Of a stretch of DNA of 64,000 bases, positions 60,001-64,000 are shown in pieces. Source of the stretch: Syncephalastrum monosporum B8922 (lineage: Eukaryota > Mucoromycota > Mucoromycetes > Mucorales > Syncephalastraceae); the NCBI GenBank assembly GCA_000697355.1, contig JNEN01000856.1:170949-234948 (forward strand), written 5' to 3'. Each line of letters opens with the position of its first letter. The stretch's first letter is position 1. Position numbers and translations under genes: made by a program. Under the pieces are notes generated by a model. It had not been told where the DNA came from and ran no database searches. It saw nothing but the letters and a program-made list of their open reading frames with translations.

Positions 60001-60257
60001 AAAAAAGGTGTCAAAGCTTTCAGACTCACCTCCATTTTTTCTTGCTTGTATTTATAGGTGTGGGTCAGACCCAGGATGTAACGGTCATCAAGCTAGTGGC
60101 CAAAGACTCCATTGAAGAGCAGATCCTCAAGATGGCCGATATAAAGTTACGACTGGACAAGAGCGTGTCGGGTATCGAGGATGACTCCAACACCGTGGAC
60201 GAATCCAAAGAAACTGGCAAGATGCAGAGCTTACTCAAGTCTGTCCTTTTATCTTAG
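57087..60257 (+). CDS. FUN30: SNF2-family chromatin remodeller of the Fun30/SMARCAD1 type
   Basis: ATP-driven nucleosome remodeller involved in silencing and DNA-end resection. Four exons (57087-59465, 59539-59849, 59902-59969, 60058-60257) give 985 aa. The N terminus is disordered with an acidic run at 150-190. A CUE-type ubiquitin-binding helix set sits at about 205-250 (MEKLVDNVNARFPSASKRLV). The helicase starts at about 435: motif I DEMGLGKTAQ, motif Ia IIVPTSTMDNW, motif II DEGHMIRN (DEGH, as in Fun30 rather than DEAH), motif III LLTGTPLQNN, motif V STKAGGFGINLT, motif VI DRQAEDRAHRVGQ. The lobes are separated by the usual SNF2 insertion. All splice sites are GT-AG; intron 3 holds an A-run. 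A 110-bp T tract lies just upstream. Confidence 0.93.
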
Positions 60258-60828
60258 AAGATCCCATTTGCATTGTTATATACTCTCTTGCTTTTTATTT
60301 GATTCCTGCATATTACATACTACATCCCCAGTCTGTCGTTATCGCTTGCCTCCTACATGTTTCACATCTTTATCATCCTATTTGTATTGAACCAAGGGCG
60401 TTCCAGCTAAAACTATAGAAACGTATTCAAAGAGGCACAATCTGACCATATAGCATATAGTTCGCACGAAACAATCAATAGACAGATTGGTTGAGTTATT
60501 CTAGATCGATAGATCTTTTTTTCCCTTACATCTCATATGCGAGAATAAGAAGAAAGATAAATGTCTCCAAAGTGTATTCCCTGTTCCTTGTAGGTCTTTG
60601 ATCCGTCCAGCTGCTGGGCACAGTGATACATTTCCCATATCACATGCGTAAGTCACCGTTATCAACACAATCCTGACTGTGTTTATACTTTGTGAAACTT
60701 GAGACTCCCTTTCTTTTTTAATCACAAGCGCAAAAGATGAATGTATCGTTTGACTACTGTAAACGAACGTTGAACCAGAATCTTGGGCAGAACCAGATTA
60801 GTCAAAATATTTGCTTTCAGTGCTCCGC
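60258..60828. other. Intergenic, no gene seen
   Basis: AT-rich 3' flank of the Fun30-like gene. Weakly coherent minus-strand pieces (for example around 60600-60720) may be further decay products of the USP-like locus to the right. Confidence 0.4.
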
Positions 60829-61790
60829 TTACATGAGATGATGTCCGGTATAAAAGTGCTTAACGGAGACAAAGAATAGCTGCTCATTTTCCAGTTGGCT
60901 ATCTGTCGGCGTGCCATTGCCGATGTGCTCCATATAAAACCAGAAGCCGTTAAAGTTCTCCTTGTAGGCTAGGCCAGGCTAAAACGATGTTAGCAGAAAA
61001 AGAAGAGAAAAGTATAAGCTTACAGGAATCGGTATATTTAGCCGTAGACAGTAGCAAGTCTGCACGACTGCTTCCCGCTTTCTGGCTACCCAGGGCCCAC
61101 AGTCGCAAAGTTTCTGAAGAGCCGATCTTGACACTGAGTAAATGCAATATAAGAAATAAAATGGTTTAGGCTTAATTCTAGGGATATGTAAAGGAATATG
61201 ATTCATAACATCAGCCATATCTTCGCACTAATGTACTATTTAGACTAAAAAAACGGTCCGAGCATAATGTCGGAATGTGTCGCTCGTGATCGCCTATCAT
61301 AGAAATACAAATATCAGCAAGAGAGCGCGAGCTTAAACCAAACACTAACCGTTACTTTTATATGCTGCTGCTCTGGGGTCGCCAGTTGTTGTGTTTGCTC
61401 TACTCATTTTTATTGGCGTTAGTTAGTCAGCAGGAATTACAAATGATACATGTCCACAAAGATAAGATACCTGTAGCCTCGGGCCGAGGAGCCACGATGA
61501 CATCTGGAGAATCCAGCAGAGGAACGTTGACAGATTAAATGTCGCCGAGCATGTTTTTAAACAAGATCTTCCTTTACCAAGATCTTCCTTTACATAGACC
61601 AGGAGATACGCGCTAGGAGAAGTCGGGTCTCCTGTATCGCCGTCATACGCTTCTTCGCTGACATCTGCAAAAGTACATGTCTTGATATTGGCATCTTCTA
61701 TCTTGTACCAGTGCTTGTTTCTGCCGGGCTTGATGCATGCCCAATAGTGGCTTACAGGGCCGGTCTCCCGATGTACCAAGACACTGCGAT
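60829..61790 (-). pseudogene. USP7/Ubp15-like deubiquitinase, C-terminal pieces, probably degenerate
   Basis: Minus-strand blocks in the right order for USP7. The catalytic His box is VLVHRETGPVSHYWACIKPG, followed by WYKIEDANI and SEEAYDGDTGDP, then SAYLLVYVKE (the USP C-terminal box; USP7 has EENFGG...AYMLVYI). A remnant AITSDTFRHY resembles the start of the next USP7 segment. Then come LRLWALGSQKAGSSRADLLL and, after a clean intron, YKENFNGFWFYMEHIGNGT with LFFVSVKHF, like the ubiquitin-like domains of USP7. The stop at 60829-60831 may really be a donor (AT|GTAAGC). The spacing between USP domain and C-terminal domains is much too short, the catalytic Cys box is not visible upstream in the window, and frames shift. 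I favour a pseudogene; the 5' part may continue beyond the window. Confidence 0.5.
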
Positions 61791-64000
61791 ATATTTGTCA
61801 ATGTAACGCGGCCAACGTTTGCGTCTGTCACTACCTGTGTAAGATATATCTGTCATTTCTGTCCTTGTGCGCTACACCATATTCTTCACTTTCACCAATC
61901 AGCCAAGGAGGTTAATGAGAGAAGTCAATTGTCATAGACTGAGCATGGTGATTGTCCAGAGTTGTGTGGTCAAATAGAAAGGTAGGCTAAGGGAGATATT
62001 CGACGCGGATGGTCCTACCCCGAATGGGACCTGAAAAAATTAAGGCGCCTTTTGTTTGCTTACTTTGTATTGACCATGTGCACCAAAAAGAGAGTGGTAA
62101 AGCTGCAGATGCAGAAGTCGAGGAAAATTTTTGGATGCATTGCATTGTCATGGTATGAGTTGCATTTTTATTAATACAAGGAGCTATAGGTCATGTTGCA
62201 CGAATGAACTAGTGCGTCCGCTGGAAATCGCATCATGTAGCTGTCTTACTCTTTCTCTTGCTAGTGCTGCGTGTGCATTCGCTGATAGCTAATGCTTATG
62301 AAAGCATATCAAGTCAGATATTGCTTTGGATACGCCTACTGGTTTCATAGGGCAATAGATCTGTGTAGAGAGGGACTTTTGATGTATGTGTCCGTCTACC
62401 ATGTCCGGTGGCCTAACCAAGGCATTGAACAATGATGGAATCAGCGCCTGACTATGCAAATCAACTGTCATATTTGCTTACCATGTAATGTCTGGGCCGG
62501 ACGACGCTTTCCAGTAGATCTTCGTAGAAAGGGACTTTTATGCATGTGTCCGTCTGCCTTGTCCGGTGACCTAAGCAAGACATTGAACAGTGATGGATTT
62601 AGAGAATGATCGTGTCAATGAGCAGTCATCAGTGCTTACCATGTAATGTCTGGGCCAGACGACGTGTTTTTGTTTTCTTTTTTTTTTTGTTGTTGCAGCC
62701 AGCCGAGATGAGTAGAGCAGCAGATGAGGTTCGATCCAGAGAGCAGTGGGTCCACCCGAGCAGAGCACAGCTATGAGCTCGGAATGCATGTAGCTGGAGA
62801 GCCATCGCAAGCGGTATGCACAGGTGCGCCGAATATCAGACATGGTACATGCTCTATGGAGTTCAAGTAAGATCTTTGCCATGTCAACACTGCGGTGTCC
62901 TTTACCTTTTTAGAGATGCTTCCATTCCAAGAGGTTCTCCAAAGGATAATCGAGGAGAGAGCAACCAAAGCAAGGCGTTGGATATGTCGCCGCGCATAAA
63001 GAATAGGTTGCGATGGTTAAGCTCGCGGAACAGGTCGCCACCATCCTTTTTTCTTGTCCTCAGCACCAATGTCCATGTCGAAATTAGAAGGGCCGCGTGT
63101 GTCGAATATGGAGATATTTCACGCCAAATGTTGTGGTGTGGTGGTGTGCTTTGGATTCGTTTCTGCGTACTATCAGCGAAGAGAATTATGACTGGATAAG
63201 CATTTGATATGACTGTGCAGGTACAGTCAATGACATACCTATTCGTACAATGTTCCCGTGTTGTTCGTCTGTGTAGTTGTTCTGTCGTGGTTGTTCCCTC
63301 GTACTCAGTCGCCATTCGATCCGATGCGTCCGCCCGACTATCATTGTGTACCTGTCAGCGATACACATATGATATAAGTATCTGGTATGGTGATTTGGAT
63401 GACGCTAAAAGCTTACCTTTTTGCACAGATGTCCCCGTGTTGTTTGCCTGCCTTTCTGAAGTCTTGAGTATTTGTCGCCACCATGGATGAGTATGAGACG
63501 CCCGCCTTCTCGAAACATGCACGAGTAGAAAAGGTACTGGGCTAACCAGACCTTTTATTGTATATTGGTAGCCACCGCAACATATGTAGGGAGGCACGCC
63601 AGAGTCCAATCAGAGCCCGTGCTATTCAAATTACTGATGAGCAAGACATGAATCATTGCAAATTGACATTGTAGACTGACCTTTGTTCACCCACCAAAGC
63701 CAATGTATGTTCGCTGCTTGACGCCTTTTGCGCAGGAAGTGCACGTACTAGATCTTGATCATCATTCCAAGTCCATCCTCAAGCGAGTGAGAGTGAGAGC
63801 CAGGGATAGTTCGTGTGTCGTGTGTCGTTTGTCTGTGCGGTTTGCCATCCGAACTGACCAAGAGAAAATTTGATAGTTAGTTCGTGATACGAGGCCTTGT
63901 GTAGCTCGAATACCAACCTGAGGAACGGACCAAAGGGGCAAGTCCCAATGATCCCACCAGGATCGTAGAGAAAAATGTCACTTCGCCTAATCAAATAGAA
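61791..64000. other. Decayed continuation of the USP-like locus
   Basis: The minus strand shows scattered coding-like segments with plausible splice sites but changing frames: WNDDQDLVRALPAQKASSS (about 63700-63770), LYDPGGIIGTCPFGPFLR (near 63940), MATEYEGTTTTEQLHRR (about 63270-63315) and a duplicated exon end (62356-62664). I cannot join them into one protein, nor assign them to USP7 blocks. No plus-strand gene is supported. Confidence 0.35.
62356..62664. repeat. Tandem duplication of about 150 bp containing an exon end and splice donor
   Basis: 62356-62506 and 62515-62664 align along their length (shared TAGATCT, GGGACTTT, TGTGTCCGTCT, TTGCTTACCATGTAATGTC and GACGACG in both or nearly so). 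On the minus strand each copy has an acceptor-like TTAG, a short coding-like piece (IKVPFYEDLLESV in one, SKVPLYTDLL in the other) and a donor in RHYM|GTAAGC-type context. The duplicated unit is thus an exon with its flanks. Confidence 0.75.

Noticed and set aside
62725..62745. GGTTCGATCC, like a tRNA T-arm
   Set aside because: No matching stems for a cloverleaf on either strand; it lies in the decayed USP-like locus.

Overview
This is a fungal nuclear window, most likely from a Mucoromycota/Mucorales-type genome. Genes are densely split by short introns (about 50-80 nt, GT-AG with a few GC-AG). Several conserved eukaryotic genes are present that most Dikarya lack or have diverged beyond easy recognition (a CEP120-like C2 protein, a FOCAD/RST1-like protein, a TMEM135-like protein). 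Intergenic DNA carries relics of Tc1/mariner-type and other transposons. I worked out spliced models by hand; where exon coordinates are listed, the summed exon length is a multiple of three and the reading frame is open throughout.

Layout. 1-19.8 kb is a compact housekeeping block: importin alpha (5' end outside the window), a CEP120-like protein, valyl-tRNA synthetase, an NmrA-like Rossmann protein, a TMEM135-like membrane protein, proteasome assembly chaperone 4, and the N-degron E3 ligase UBR1. Several neighbours converge with very short gaps (ValRS/NmrA 61 bp, PSMG4/UBR1 84 bp).

20.3-34.5 kb is an accessory island. It holds a family I do not recognise from any named protein. Its core is a module with the predicted order of the RNase H fold (three strands, helix, strand, helix, strand) but without a convincing catalytic site. 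There are two intact genes, one with a single module (minus strand, 786 aa) and one with three tandem modules (plus strand, 988 aa), plus two broken copies and one exon fragment. Every intact module is cut by introns at the same three places with the same phases (0, 1, 0), so the modules arose by duplication of genomic DNA. The island also contains 3-hydroxyisobutyrate dehydrogenase, a 99-bp TA-flanked MITE sitting in a broken family member, a Tc1/mariner transposase relic and an inverted dispersed repeat shared with 44.5-45.2 kb.

34.9-40.6 kb is again dense and conserved: a Bud4/anillin-like septation protein, mitochondrial HSP10 with a possible heat-shock element, the autophagy E2-like enzyme ATG10, and one unrecognised protein. 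40.6-45.3 kb is mostly eroded repeat DNA. 45.3-60.3 kb has a FOCAD/RST1-like HEAT-repeat protein, an F-box/LRR protein and a Fun30/SMARCAD1 remodeller, separated by 4 kb of repeat-like DNA and a striking 110-bp T tract. 60.8-64 kb holds pieces of a USP7/Ubp15-like deubiquitinase on the minus strand, apparently degenerate, with a tandem duplication that includes one of its splice donors.

Functionally the intact genes are mostly cellular housekeeping. Protein quality control is over-represented (UBR1, PSMG4, HSP10, ATG10, F-box, USP relic), but nothing in the sequence shows that they are co-regulated. The part most likely to be undescribed is the modular RNase H-like family.
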